A DNA stretch of 64,000 nt from Symsagittifera roscoffensis (Eukaryota > Xenacoelomorpha > Acoela > Convolutidae), in the NCBI RefSeq assembly GCF_963678635.1, contig NC_087067.1, positions 15,321,639 through 15,385,638 on the forward strand. Direction: 5' to 3'. A program made the translations under genes and the position numbers. Below, piece by piece: positions 33,901-41,354 of this stretch (position 1 is the first letter of the stretch; each line of letters opens with the position of its first letter). The notes below the pieces were generated by a model. It did not search any database and had not been told where the DNA came from. It saw only the letters and a list, made by a program, of their open reading frames with translations.

Positions 33901-34707
33901 ATCATTCAAGACTTGAGACCATCAACACACATGCCACCAGCCAAAAAACTAGATCGGAAAAATACGCCACCCCAAGGTACAAATGAAAGTACCAAATCAA
34001 AGGTAACAGTTCCATGCCGTCGATCCACAAGAACTAAGACAAGCGCACTGGCCCTAAAATTCGGAAATGCAATCCCGATCAACAAAATTACCGGAAGCAA
34101 TTCCGACACCGAAGTATGTCTCATAACGGTGCAACAGGATAAAAGGGAACCAACTGGCCAAATCGTCACTGTCCACGAATCCTCAACTGATATAGAGTGC
34201 ATAGAAATTGATTCAAGGGACAAAGCACCAAGCCAATCCTCTGAGAAAACACCAGAGCAGCTGAGAGTTACAGAATCTGGCGAGGGAACAGGCGACCCAC
34301 TCGAAGCGGAATACGAGCCTAACAATACAGTGAAAACACCAACCCAGTTGTCCACACATACGCCGTCCCCACAGAGTAGCCCAAGAGCAGAATTAGATAC
34401 GTCATCTACGTCAATTGGCCTAAATAACCCCCAACAACGACCAATTAGCTCACGTTACGTCATTGGCAGACCGAACGAAACGACATGCTCACCGGACAAA
34501 TCCTTCATCGAAAACTTTAACGACGCAATGAAAATTCTGCAGTCCATCTCTCCGCCCAAAATTTCAATGACTTTTCAAAGGGAGTACGAGGTACAAGATC
34601 GATCTAAACGCCCAAGCAAACACGCAAAAGAGGAGAACAATAACAGCCAGGCACTCCACAAACATCATCGGAACGAAACGCTCAACAGATATCTCAAATA
34701 CCATTGA
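27964..34707 (+). CDS. Gag-Pol polyprotein, single frame, 2247 residues
   Basis: It makes the structural and replication proteins of the element. Gag is N-terminal, with two CCHC-type zinc knuckles at residues about 319-354; the second is CNRCTKRGHYARLC. An aspartic protease follows with DTG near residue 440. RT spans about 620-800, with FLDD near 753. RNase H (CDAS near 906, TDHQ near 971) is next, then a 200-residue Ser/Asn/Gln-rich linker. Integrase has an HHCC finger (about 1350-1382) and DDE residues near 1416, 1474 and 1511 with D-X35-E spacing. The last 690 residues are a Lys/Thr/Pro-rich extension without a domain I recognise. The ATG lies across the LTR/PBS junction; an in-frame TGA four codons upstream makes it the only available start. 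Gag and Pol share one frame, so no frameshift is needed. The stop is TGA. Confidence 0.93.
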   Translation: MAQPALTTKNPLGIAPFWQKASAEPPTEWEKWNQQLYLGIVAKDGINLQKLLRDPPAVRKPQEPGYELPIEGETQAQTRDRNIRNQEKKIQWDNQCAQLDNLGPTVDGIPWEEADIKVRSYIYLSLGKEGQRRLNQHYPDIKIQEISTRAFWNRLEHLFIKDRNVTFDRYEAFTRKQNKTETLEQFHCGLTELVIKGNFKCPNCNNNTLETEIIRDLFTANMTNDEVQKDLLAETKSPEQAFEYAIRREKGLENQIQIRKQGSTTNPFQQTGIKTEPVGFIQRRGGDPYRNNRRGNNSGRGQTQGGSSQRQNRDRKQSCFKCGNPFGPGHLQQCPAKDKICNRCTKRGHYARLCNSSNVNAISEEANPEVNVQDTDIAAYVDYLQAGDVVPGWEFIHPDDNSVNAVHYEEETAGSLTINDLIGHLIRVKIGTNSITFIADTGSPTSFVNNKTAVILENTVPRTRRIQLNQNDEANRMVCYNGYKIPAFGRLIAPIESGGWTINTAPFVVVDDKRANILGRNLLPQLGIHLQQEKPTGKSINYITDPEQSDTAITNWVKTAYPGLCTRIGRSKNHEVHTKFLHDFKALQQKGRRIPIHIQEKVEQELKSLIDQGHIVKLDSCSDKQFISPIVITVKKDQSIKLAMDSKQINKAIHKNKYQMPNIDVLLDNVAQSAQEGNGKPGTTYFSTIDLRYAYSQLKLDEKTKTQCNFSIIGGQATGTYQFQTGFYGLTDMPAEFQKAIDLTLNNEKDTFAFLDDILIISHGTKEQHMDKLKKVLDKLDHENMAISLNKCKFGCKEVEWLGFIINEYGTIPMHKKTEAITNLQHPKTFKQLKSFMGSIHHLNKFIPNLAQLCTPLRPLLSSSSKFHYIWNQEHEKAFQTILTAVRNITENRHFVSNRETRIVCDASREGIGAALEQETPDGWGTVAYASRFLNACENKYSVNELELLAAVWAIDYFKYYLYGRRFTLITDHQALVSALNSNKSNKTYQSRLTRWIDRLIPFDFDIKHLSGSKMGLIDYISRHPVGKPQPPAYWDEHFVVTLIDDFISCLEFQDSTIANIEMIENPCGFQRTLQLDRNENFNRSLSHTKETHFTVNDHSLTNSHSPSHSKSSTFSQSDQNILNYSPKNSNICHQPSINQLRKEETAIRHRQQQVCFNSTSTNPAADNMSRQLQTGMSLPPFKRIMRKCHSGQQTTLSIPPTKLTSFAEMPEEPGQSTLSFSDVRHQVIPSQDSFTFVRKSDQLCQTDPTEEQTECQAISMEDEDVPLFRKNLRKALDVDFIAAATKRDRNLQPLINMIKNQKWEQIKACYGPYFYNVRDRLSVRDNVLLYDDRVVIPKQLRQIILDSIHLTHPGQGSILEAAKHIWYPYLHRDIVTAAQNCKECRTKGKNLRVISGKKHYTSLDAVVEPNEEIQLDFAGPLPDENDKDVYILVGVDRFSRFPYAKVVANNKADTIIRFMQTHLVNQGVPRNIRCDQAQGFRAKKFMIYCKSNNIKLIFAPVDDHRSMGMVERLIRTLKTRLSIMKIDKNNTPYKLASDVAELIKTLRITPHATTKITPFEAHYGRKPNTPLTNICTTLKISNLSWENTKLSCLDEKMLTKSALTPEAIWNRELNSEDELNVVYKQTYLPEPSYEPAGPSSQMVGTRTPGQTIPKRAITEQKKQTQQKQPSLSDTDEDELFDQALLRKFPIGAHLPLNNIPYDLQKVKRSFLAENPKHNIANIRTRKPIRWLTQQEKHRIERAPLVFLKDRFKGPQNTIDPVLGKRIEQVARKLGTIARKTKNPGVFGPQFKIIENGSIINYSPHTAWVREDGKQPRVIRHDGLAFVPDPRVYGKCRPAQLKDFVAYKHLPRAKSRILDTETKQSEPTGSKIPKKNSMAQGNPAGNTSTPTSPKRKPPKNVEELIRQTTNRRKLGHDRIHRTNPTTSKAPTRKIQTAITRNLKSPSRKGQGSPNKMRKEKNKTIEFDCDTSISISSDDSIIQDLRPSTHMPPAKKLDRKNTPPQGTNESTKSKVTVPCRRSTRTKTSALALKFGNAIPINKITGSNSDTEVCLITVQQDKREPTGQIVTVHESSTDIECIEIDSRDKAPSQSSEKTPEQLRVTESGEGTGDPLEAEYEPNNTVKTPTQLSTHTPSPQSSPRAELDTSSTSIGLNNPQQRPISSRYVIGRPNETTCSPDKSFIENFNDAMKILQSISPPKISMTFQREYEVQDRSKRPSKHAKEENNNSQALHKHHRNETLNRYLKYH
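27965..27982 (+). promoter_or_regulatory. Primer-binding site
   Basis: It begins TGGCGCAGCCAGCAC directly after the LTR. TGG complements the CCA end of a tRNA; the following CGCAG resembles the serine-tRNA site used by some insect gypsy elements, but the tRNA is not proven. It overlaps the start codon of the polyprotein. Confidence 0.7.
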
Positions 34708-34791
34708 ATGAAAACGACCCCAAATCTTCAATTCAATCACAAAAGGACGCTGCGGAAGATATAAAGAATATATAAGATGTATTCTTCATAT

Positions 34792-34806
34792 AAGAAACAA
34801 GGGGAA
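34792..34806 (+). promoter_or_regulatory. Polypurine tract
   Basis: AAGAAACAAGGGGAA abuts the 3' LTR, the expected position of the plus-strand DNA primer. A single C interrupts the purines. Confidence 0.75.
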
Positions 34807-35175
34807 TGTTATCCATACGGATACAGTAGGTACCGATATGAACTGATATCCATTCGGATATACTAGAACTATGCCTACCTAAGACAGTATGTCCATCCTG
34901 AGTGCTAACCATATATACTTATGTAAACTGAACTATATAGAAGTCTGATATAAATTAAGTACCTATTAAACCTAACACCATATTCAATAGTTATTTATGA
35001 GGCTCTGTCTCTCTCATGATTTCGAGGTCAGATTCGAATCAGACTTAACTTTCTAAACTGAATTTAAGTTGTTCTCGATCTCTTCGTATTCTTATTCTCA
35101 GTTAGCGATTAAGCATAGACTTTGACTACATAGATTACACAGTGTATACCTCACCCAACGGTTGAGGGTATAACA
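34807..35175 (+). repeat. 3' LTR, 369 bp
   Basis: Nearly identical to the 5' LTR, two bases shorter because of the indel. The stop codon of the polyprotein is 99 bp upstream. Confidence 0.93.
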
Positions 35176-35180
35176 TACCC
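35176..35180. repeat. Target-site duplication TACCC (right)
   Basis: Pairs with 27,589-27,593. Confidence 0.9.
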
Positions 35181-36185
35181 TCTGCACAAAATTTGTTGTT
35201 TAATTTCCGGGCGCAGACATGTTACATAGGTGCGACCAGCCAAATATCTTAATTCAAAAGACTTCCGAATTTGCAGAAAAATTAAACAACATCAAAGTTT
35301 TTCAAAAATTGGGCAGAACAGATCAAGGCATTAAATATAAAACATGCTAAGGCCCGAAAAAGTGTTTCAGTAAACAAAATAAATACTGGTCTTGGATCTC
35401 AAATGATCTACGAGTATGTCTGGAATCTCAAATGATCTAAGAGTATGTCTGGAATCTCAATTGATCTAGAATCTGGAATCTGAAAAGAGGTTATTGGGGT
35501 CAACCACCTCCTTCATTTAAAATAATTAAGACTGAGAAAGCAGAGAAATCTATTTTAATCACTCAAATCAAGATTCGGTAAATTAATCTTGCGTATTTTC
35601 ACCATTTTGCTTGTTCAAACGGCCACTTGAGAACGGTTCTCTCTCACTCAATAAGTCACGTGAATGTTGACAGAAAGTCTAGACCCGCATTCTACTAATT
35701 CAACCAGATTCCTGATGTTATGCTGTTTTATGGACGTTAGATCAAAATTATTTCAACTAGCCAAATTATTTAAATCCACTGCTAATGAAGGGGGCGTTTA
35801 AAAATATCGAAGAACAACAGTGCCGAAAAAATGTTGTTCAACAGTGCCGAAAATCATCAGTTTTTGGCAATGTTGATTTTTAAAAAAATTTTCGAGAGTG
35901 TTGTTCTTTCTTCAATGTTGTGCTGCCCCAATTGAAGCAATGCTTAGGTTAGTTTTGTTTATTCAGAACTGTTCTGAATGAAAAGATTAGAGTCGGGAAC
36001 ATGTTATTCCACACTGGTTTGATATGATAAGGAAGTTTTATAAACTTCAATACTTTGAAGACTATATCTATGATTCTGAAAGCATAACACGAATTATGAT
36101 CCCGCACACAGAATCATCCCGCACCAGAGTTGAAATCAGGGAGTCTGGTTTGTCATATGTTTACCATAAGACTCTAGTTACAACT
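35181..36185. other. Intergenic between the two LTR elements
   Basis: Contains a three-copy 29-bp tandem (35,393-35,475) and an imperfect inverted pair, GAAGAACAACAGTGCCGAAAA with TTTTCGAGAGTGTTGTTCTTTC (about 35,811-35,912). No gene recognised. Confidence 0.4.
35393..35475. repeat. Three tandem copies of a 29-bp unit
   Basis: Unit GGAATCTCAAATGATCTAAG plus AGTATGTCT; the third copy degenerates. Unit starts are 29 bp apart. Confidence 0.75.
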
Positions 36186-36574
36186 TGAACCAGTTTAAAA
36201 CTAGTATTTATAACCAATTATATTCTTGATAAATCTATCTCTATAAAATATTTCTTACTAACCAATCATGACCCATAACTAACACTAACAATTATTTATA
36301 ATGCTTAAACTACTTGTAGTTTCAGCACCAGATCAATTTAAATATAACTTAGAAGACAGTTGTTCTCCTTTGGAACCAGTTCCAGATATCTAACCCTAAA
36401 ATACCAGTATACACTAGATCTATTGAGACTAGGAGATATAAGAGAAAGATTAAGATCGGTATTAGACTGAGAAGTTGCACGAATCTATCCGGCTGAAAAA
36501 AAGATAGCGTGACGAACAGACGGTGTACTTTATCTGAATTATTCTATGAGCAAGCCACCCCAAGCTTGAACTCA
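36186..36574 (+). repeat. Diverged LTR related to the 19.6-kb element
   Basis: It aligns over its length with the reverse complement of 37,532-37,941. It begins TGAACCAG (against TGGAACCTG) and shares CAGTATACACTAGATCTATTG, GGTATTAGACTGAGAAGTTGC, CGAATCTATCCGGC and GATAGCGTGACGA. It ends AACTCA as the aligned LTR does. It is on the opposite strand from the large element and is followed by a PBS-like TGGTGCGACC, so it is the 5' end of an older, truncated copy. It sets the LTR length of the family at about 390-410 bp. Confidence 0.65.
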
Positions 36575-36576
36575 TC

Positions 36577-36594
36577 TGGTGCGACCAAAGTCTC
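36577..36594 (+). promoter_or_regulatory. Possible primer-binding site of the diverged copy
   Basis: TGGTGCGACCAAAGTCTC lies two bases after the AACTCA end of the diverged LTR. TGG fits a tRNA CCA end; the tRNA is not identified. Confidence 0.4.
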
Positions 36595-36896
36595 GAACAA
36601 GACCTACTAAAAAACTTAGGCTTAGCGAAATAGAACTAGAAACACGATCAAAATATGAATTGCAAATTAACAAAATGTTAGATAGCATAAGACAATCTAA
36701 TAGATATGTCTCTACGTCTCAATACGTCTACTCCAATATTTCAAACGATAAAGCAAAATCCAGGTCAAAAACTGAACAGAAGACCAAGCTTCTACATCGT
36801 GAAATGACGCAAACTGCAACGAGTATTTCTGTACAGAACTCCCCTTGCAATAAATTTTTATTCTCTCACAAGAAAAAAAATTACTTGGAGCAATAA
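36579..36896 (+). pseudogene. Basic leader-ORF remnant after the diverged LTR
   Basis: An open frame of 105 codons begins within the PBS-like site with no ATG at the start; the first in-frame ATG is at codon 34. It encodes a Lys/Arg/Ser-rich, probably nucleic-acid-binding peptide (RPKSRTRPTKKLRLSEIELE). By position it is the counterpart of the leader frames of the 19.6-kb element, but I see no clear sequence match with them. It ends where the diverged copy is truncated. Confidence 0.35.
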
Positions 36897-37063
36897 GATT
36901 CGATTCCAAGCAATATATTTATTGATGTTGTATTACCATATCTTATAACCATAATAACGACTGATAAAAAGATACATAAGACGTTAGCAATTTTGTTTAA
37001 AAAAGTAACCATTTTAATTAAGACAAACAGTGAAGAACCTCGCTCTGATTCGTTTGGTTAATA

Positions 37064-37162
37064 TAATTGTGGCCACTTTAGCCGATTTCTAACCAGGCCA
37101 AATTTTGAGCAGATACGAAAGCGGTCATTTTTTTACTTGAGCTGTTTTTGTTCTGGTTTGCC
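37064..37162 (-). repeat. Continuation of leader-like repeat outside the 779-bp unit
   Basis: GTGGCCACTTTAGCCGATTTC through GAGCTGTTTTTGTTCTGG matches the reverse complement of 18,430-18,530, where it adjoins the part also found inside the 779-bp repeat. It is absent from the right-hand repeat junction at 55,954. Confidence 0.55.
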
Positions 37163-37941
37163 ATTTCTTGTGATTTTTTCTGGTCTGCGTCCTATTTGCA
37201 AAATAAATTTAAATGATTAACCAAACATTCTATATTTTTCGCCAATTCGACTTATGTATAAGTCGACATAAAATTGTGAACAAAACATTTTGAGACGGTG
37301 TTGAAGTTTGATTGACTAATTCTAACCAGTCAGGTTGAAGCAAAATAGTTTCAGTTCAAGCTGTTGAAAAATTGATTTTTGGGCGGAATAAGTATAGAAA
37401 AAATTTAATTTATAGCTCATCAAAAACGAACGAAAACTAAAAGATATCAATCAAGGTCCGTTGGAACTTTCATTATTTTGTTCCCGTATTCGAACGTTCT
37501 TGTTTTATATGTTTCTTTGCCACCCCCAAATTGAGTTAGGTCTGGAGTGTATAACTCATAGAGTAATTTCGGATAGGGTACACCGTCTGCTCGTCACGCT
37601 ATCTTATTTTCGGCCGGATAGATTCGTGCAACTTCTTAGTCTAATACCGATCCTAATCTTACTCTTATACTATCTAGTCTCAGGTTGTTTAACTAGTCTC
37701 TGCTAGGCTCAATAGATCTAGGGTATACTGGTTTATTGCGGCTGCTGAAGTGCTCGGGAGAGTCCAACTAATTTCTAAGTTAAATTCAAATCTCTCTGGT
37801 GCTGAAATTACAAGTAACTTCAGCACTTACAAATAAGTGGGTTGTTAGTTAGATGGATCGTGATTGGTTAATATTAAATACTTTACATTGGTAAAACATT
37901 TAATTTATCCAATCATAAAATGTAGTTTAGATCAGGTTCCA
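37163..37941 (-). repeat. Left 779-bp direct repeat (3' LTR plus extra sequence)
   Basis: Identical to 55,955-56,733. In minus orientation it starts TGGAACCTG at 37,941, preceded by the purine-rich GGATGGG that could serve as polypurine tract. By comparison with the diverged LTR at 36.2 kb, the LTR proper is probably 37,941-37,532 (ending AACTCA). The remaining 369 bp would then be 5' leader, which a simple 3' LTR should not carry. An 81-codon frame on the plus strand inside it is not a gene. Confidence 0.8.
37799..37826 (-). promoter_or_regulatory. LTR hairpin, 13-bp stem
   Basis: GTGCTGAAATTAC and GTAACTTCAGCAC are inverted with one G-T-type mismatch and a two-base loop. The same stem is present at 56,591-56,618, and a recognisable form (TGCTTAAACTACTTGTAGTTTCAGCA) lies in the diverged LTR. 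Conservation suggests an RNA function, for example in the U3 or R region. Confidence 0.5.
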
Positions 37942-39554
37942 CCCATCCGGGTTTTACAGAGTTTTTTAGAACAGTTCTGTAATTCAAGGATGGATGATGG
38001 ACGTTGGTATTTGGCGAACATCATAATTTTCTTCCGCTTCTTCTTTGTTAAGGAAGTTCCAGGAAGCTGGAGTTAGAGACATAAGACGTTGTGTTCTTCT
38101 TGTGACAACGACTGAGTCTCTGCAACAAAGTCAATTCTGATTTCAGAATGGTTGGCTATGTCAGGTTTTTCTGTTCTTCGGGGAGAACTTCTTTTGTGTC
38201 TGATCTAGTTTGGGAATGGCGTGGAGATTGTGCGTGGAGGGGATGCCTGGTTACTCGGATCTGTACGTACACTTGGGTCATCGAGGTGGTCATTGGTCTG
38301 GTTCAATGAAGTCCTTTTCTGCGAGGTCAAGTCGTACTCTAAATCCTTTGAGTTGTGATTGTGAGTGGCATATCGATTGTAGTTGGTCATTCTCTCTCGA
38401 GTGTAGTGGAGTCGTCTTGTCTTTTGATGTTCGTCCTTGGTGTTGTATTCTGATCTATATATTGCATCATGTGATTTTACATTTTATAAAACTTTTATTA
38501 GTTTAATATTTTTTAATAATGATTTTAGTTAGTTGTTTTCACAAAAGCTTTTTGTTTTAGTTCGGTTATTTTGAAGAGTTACTCACCCTTGAGTAGCTCT
38601 TATTAAAAATAGTGGTGTGGTCACAAAGCGTGGATGTAGCGCGGTGGGTTAGGCCGGCTATAGAGCATGCTCAGGACGTCCTTCCTGGTGGGTTAGGCCA
38701 GGAGTGGGAGTATGATTTCATGCGGTTTTTGTGAGGGGTCCTGTTATGTGACAACGTTTTATGTTGGGTTTGTTGTGGTCTTACTTATGTCTTGTTGGTT
38801 ATGTACTTTTTCCAAAAAGCAAATTGTTTGTGGTATGGGTTTGTCTTTCGACTTTTTTGTGTTTTATTATTTCTTTCTAAGACTTTGTAATAGTCTTCAA
38901 AAGAATAAATTATCCAGTTTTAAACTGGGTTAATCCGGTTTGGGTACCGTTGGTTTCCTTTTCTTAGTCATGCTGTTATTCTATGATTTGTGGTATTTAG
39001 TGAGCTGCATTGGTTAGTTTTGTTTAGTATATGATTCCTTTCCAACCGGGTTAAAGGAAAGTTTGAAACATGTTATTATATGTTAGAGTTGTTGAGTGTG
39101 AAAACTTGAAACTGAAATTCATTATTTTAAACAATTCTTCGTGGGCGAGCTGTGCGAGTGTGGATAGAATTTCTGTGCGAATGAATGAAAATATCAAAAG
39201 GTTAGTACTGCAATTGCATTTTATTAATTTACTGCATAGAATTTGGAAATTTACTGCTAGTTATGGGGGAATATTAAGATACAAATTTTCATCATAATTA
39301 GATTTACTGCTTTGGGGGAAAATATTATAGATGAATTTACTGCATTGATATTAAATTTAGAAATTTATAAGTGTAAGAGATTAATAGAATTTTAAAATTG
39401 TTTGATGAAAATTGTGATTTTTATTGTTTCTTTTGTGGTTTTTGTAGGTGATTGTCGGATGAAAGCTAAAAATCTAATGAAAACATGAATAAAGAATGGT
39501 GAGTTTTTAATACTGTAATTAGTTAGTAATATTCATTTAATTCATACTTACCTG
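37942..39554 (-). other. Long 3' untranslated region of the large element
   Basis: Between the stop of the last ORF and the left repeat there are 1.6 kb with no minus-strand frame of note. It has the element's strand skew, so it belongs to it. It contains a perfect CCAGTTT-T-AAACTGG stem at 38,913-38,927 and a repeated GTGGGTTAGGCC (38,642 and 38,688). Confidence 0.55.
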
Positions 39555-41354
39555 TTAGTCGTCGGGGAAAAAACCGTGGGGGAAGATGTCGTGAATTAGT
39601 TCTGAAGTTGTTAGTAGTTTAGCTAGAATGCGGATGATATTTTTAGTCTGAAGCAGTGGCCAAAGCAATTGAAGTGCCTTAATAGTGGTTAGTTCTTCAG
39701 TGCCTACTGCAAACTCATAAGGTGTGTTTTGGATTAAGTTATATAATTTGTGGTTAAATTTAGTGTTGTGGATGAATTCTAAAATTGGGATTTCTATAGG
39801 CTGTACAAACTCGTGTGGGATGAGGAAGGGTCGGGATTCTTCGGCGTTGAAGGTCTTGGTGATGGGGCAGAAAATGTACATTTGGGTTATGGGATCATAA
39901 TTACGAAGAATACCATGGAGGTTAGTGTCTTTAATACAATATGTGAAATTTAGGAAATACGGTGAAGTGTATTTTGAATTGATGAATTGAAAACGATGGT
40001 GTGGTTGTCTAGAGGGTGTGTGGAGGTCAAAGTGATTTTGGATGAAACGATAGTAACTGTATGTATGTGTTTGTTTAGTGCGCAACATAATATCATGTGA
40101 GCAGTGCAAATCTCTTTCGTGTGGTGCAAGGAAGTGAAAGGTTAGTGAAAAGATTTGGAAGCGTTCTTTAAAACTTTCGTATGCTTGTGTGTTTGTTAGT
40201 GCTTCTGAAATAATGTGATCAAACTTTCGGTCGAAGATGTTTAGTGTAAATACATATGGTGTCTTGATGAAAAATTTCTCGGTGATTTGTGGATTAGCGA
40301 AGCGATCGTCGTCTAAGAATTGATCTTGGTTAGCTCTGATGATGTTGTGATCGTAGTATTCTAGTGTATATTCATTAGCTCTAGGTGCAGTGTGTATTTT
40401 TAGTGATTTTTTATATCCAACGTAAGTAAACTGTCTAGCGGTTAGTGGTGTAGTTAGTCGATATAGCATGTCTTTGTTTCGTTCTATATCGATGGAAGTG
40501 CTGGATAAAGGTAAGCAAAGAGGGTTAGTGAAATGATAGTATGAGGTCCAAGAGAGAGTGGGCATTAAAACGTATTCATCTACAAAGTTGCGTGTTTCGT
40601 TAGTGTCGTGGGGGGTGTTTAAGGTGTATTGTGGAAATGAGGGTAAAGTGATAGCTAAAAATTCTTTAGTGTTAGTATGCTGGGGGTGGTTGATGTATTC
40701 ACGGGCTGTTCCTGGTTTTGCTGGGAAAGGATGGTTGGGGAATTTTCTTTTAAAAGTGCGGTAAGCTCTATTAGTGTTTAGTGAAGATATAGTGGATGTG
40801 GATGATGGTGTGAATGATTCAGTATAATTTGAAGAGGGTGTAGGGGGATTGGATGAATCTGTAGTGGAGGAGATTTGGTTTATGGTCGGGGTGTTAAGGT
40901 GGTAGGGTTGTTGTTGGAGGGTAATAAAATTATCTAGCTCTGGGGAGATTCGGGGGGTGTCTGGAGAATGAGATGATTGGTCAGAATGGTATGAGGAGTA
41001 GGTTGGGGTAACTTGGGAAGCATAAGAGGGTGTCGGAGTGATTGGGTCAGGGTTATTGGACAATATGGGTTGAAAAGGAGGTTGAGAAAAATTAGAAGGG
41101 TTATGAAAATTATTGGATGGGGATGGTTCTGAGTCGGCAAATTCATCGGGGGTTTCAATATTCGGGTTATTTAGCTGTGAGATGGAGTATAAAACTGAAA
41201 TATGTGAGTTAGTGTCGGAATTCATGCCTGATGTTACATTGCTAGATGGAAAATCGGGTGGCGGAAAAGCAAAAAGTGGTATGATTGGGATGCGAGAGGT
41301 AAGATTGGTTGGATGGGAATTTGATCGGTGTAGTGATCCAAGTTGGCGGCTCAT
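39555..41354 (-). CDS. Accessory protein of unknown function, 599 residues
   Basis: Last ORF of the large element. Its ATG overlaps the stop of the envelope frame in ATGA (41,354-41,351), which suggests coupled translation by termination and reinitiation. Residues 1-200 are Ser/Pro/Thr/Asn-rich and probably disordered. From about 215 to 599 the composition is that of a folded protein with many Phe, Tyr and His (e.g. FTYVGYKKSLKIHTAPRANE), few Cys and no membrane segment or signal peptide. I recognise no family. An intact frame of this length in an element with a broken pol and env frame implies selection until recently. Possible roles (regulator, matrix-like or host-interaction protein) are guesses. 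Confidence 0.75.
   Translation of the reverse strand: MSRQLGSLHRSNSHPTNLTSRIPIIPLFAFPPPDFPSSNVTSGMNSDTNSHISVLYSISQLNNPNIETPDEFADSEPSPSNNFHNPSNFSQPPFQPILSNNPDPITPTPSYASQVTPTYSSYHSDQSSHSPDTPRISPELDNFITLQQQPYHLNTPTINQISSTTDSSNPPTPSSNYTESFTPSSTSTISSLNTNRAYRTFKRKFPNHPFPAKPGTAREYINHPQHTNTKEFLAITLPSFPQYTLNTPHDTNETRNFVDEYVLMPTLSWTSYYHFTNPLCLPLSSTSIDIERNKDMLYRLTTPLTARQFTYVGYKKSLKIHTAPRANEYTLEYYDHNIIRANQDQFLDDDRFANPQITEKFFIKTPYVFTLNIFDRKFDHIISEALTNTQAYESFKERFQIFSLTFHFLAPHERDLHCSHDIMLRTKQTHTYSYYRFIQNHFDLHTPSRQPHHRFQFINSKYTSPYFLNFTYCIKDTNLHGILRNYDPITQMYIFCPITKTFNAEESRPFLIPHEFVQPIEIPILEFIHNTKFNHKLYNLIQNTPYEFAVGTEELTTIKALQLLWPLLQTKNIIRILAKLLTTSELIHDIFPHGFFPDD

Larger units (their letters stand above)
27594..35175 (+). 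mobile_element. Near-intact Ty3/gypsy LTR retrotransposon, 7.6 kb
   Basis: Complete structure: TSD TACCC (27,589-27,593 and 35,176-35,180), 5' LTR, primer-binding site, one 2247-codon gag-pol frame, polypurine tract and 3' LTR. LTRs start TGTTAT and end ATAACA. Comparing the LTRs shows about three differences, one of them a small indel, in about 370 bp, so insertion is recent. The domain order protease-RT-RNase H-integrase identifies Ty3/gypsy (Metaviridae). The frame is uninterrupted, so the copy may still be competent. Confidence 0.95.

Noticed and set aside
28750..34355. Many minus- and alternate-frame open stretches inside the plus-strand gag-pol
   Set aside because: Shadows of the 2247-codon frame; no domains.
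37163..37170. Target-site duplication for the large element
   Set aside because: Sequences outside the left repeat (ending TTTGCC) and outside the right repeat (AAAATGCT) do not match under any boundary I tried.
37461..37706. 81-codon frame repeated at 56,253-56,498 as a duplicated gene
   Set aside because: It lies inside the identical terminal repeats on the strand opposite to the element's transcription; it is duplicated only because the repeats are.
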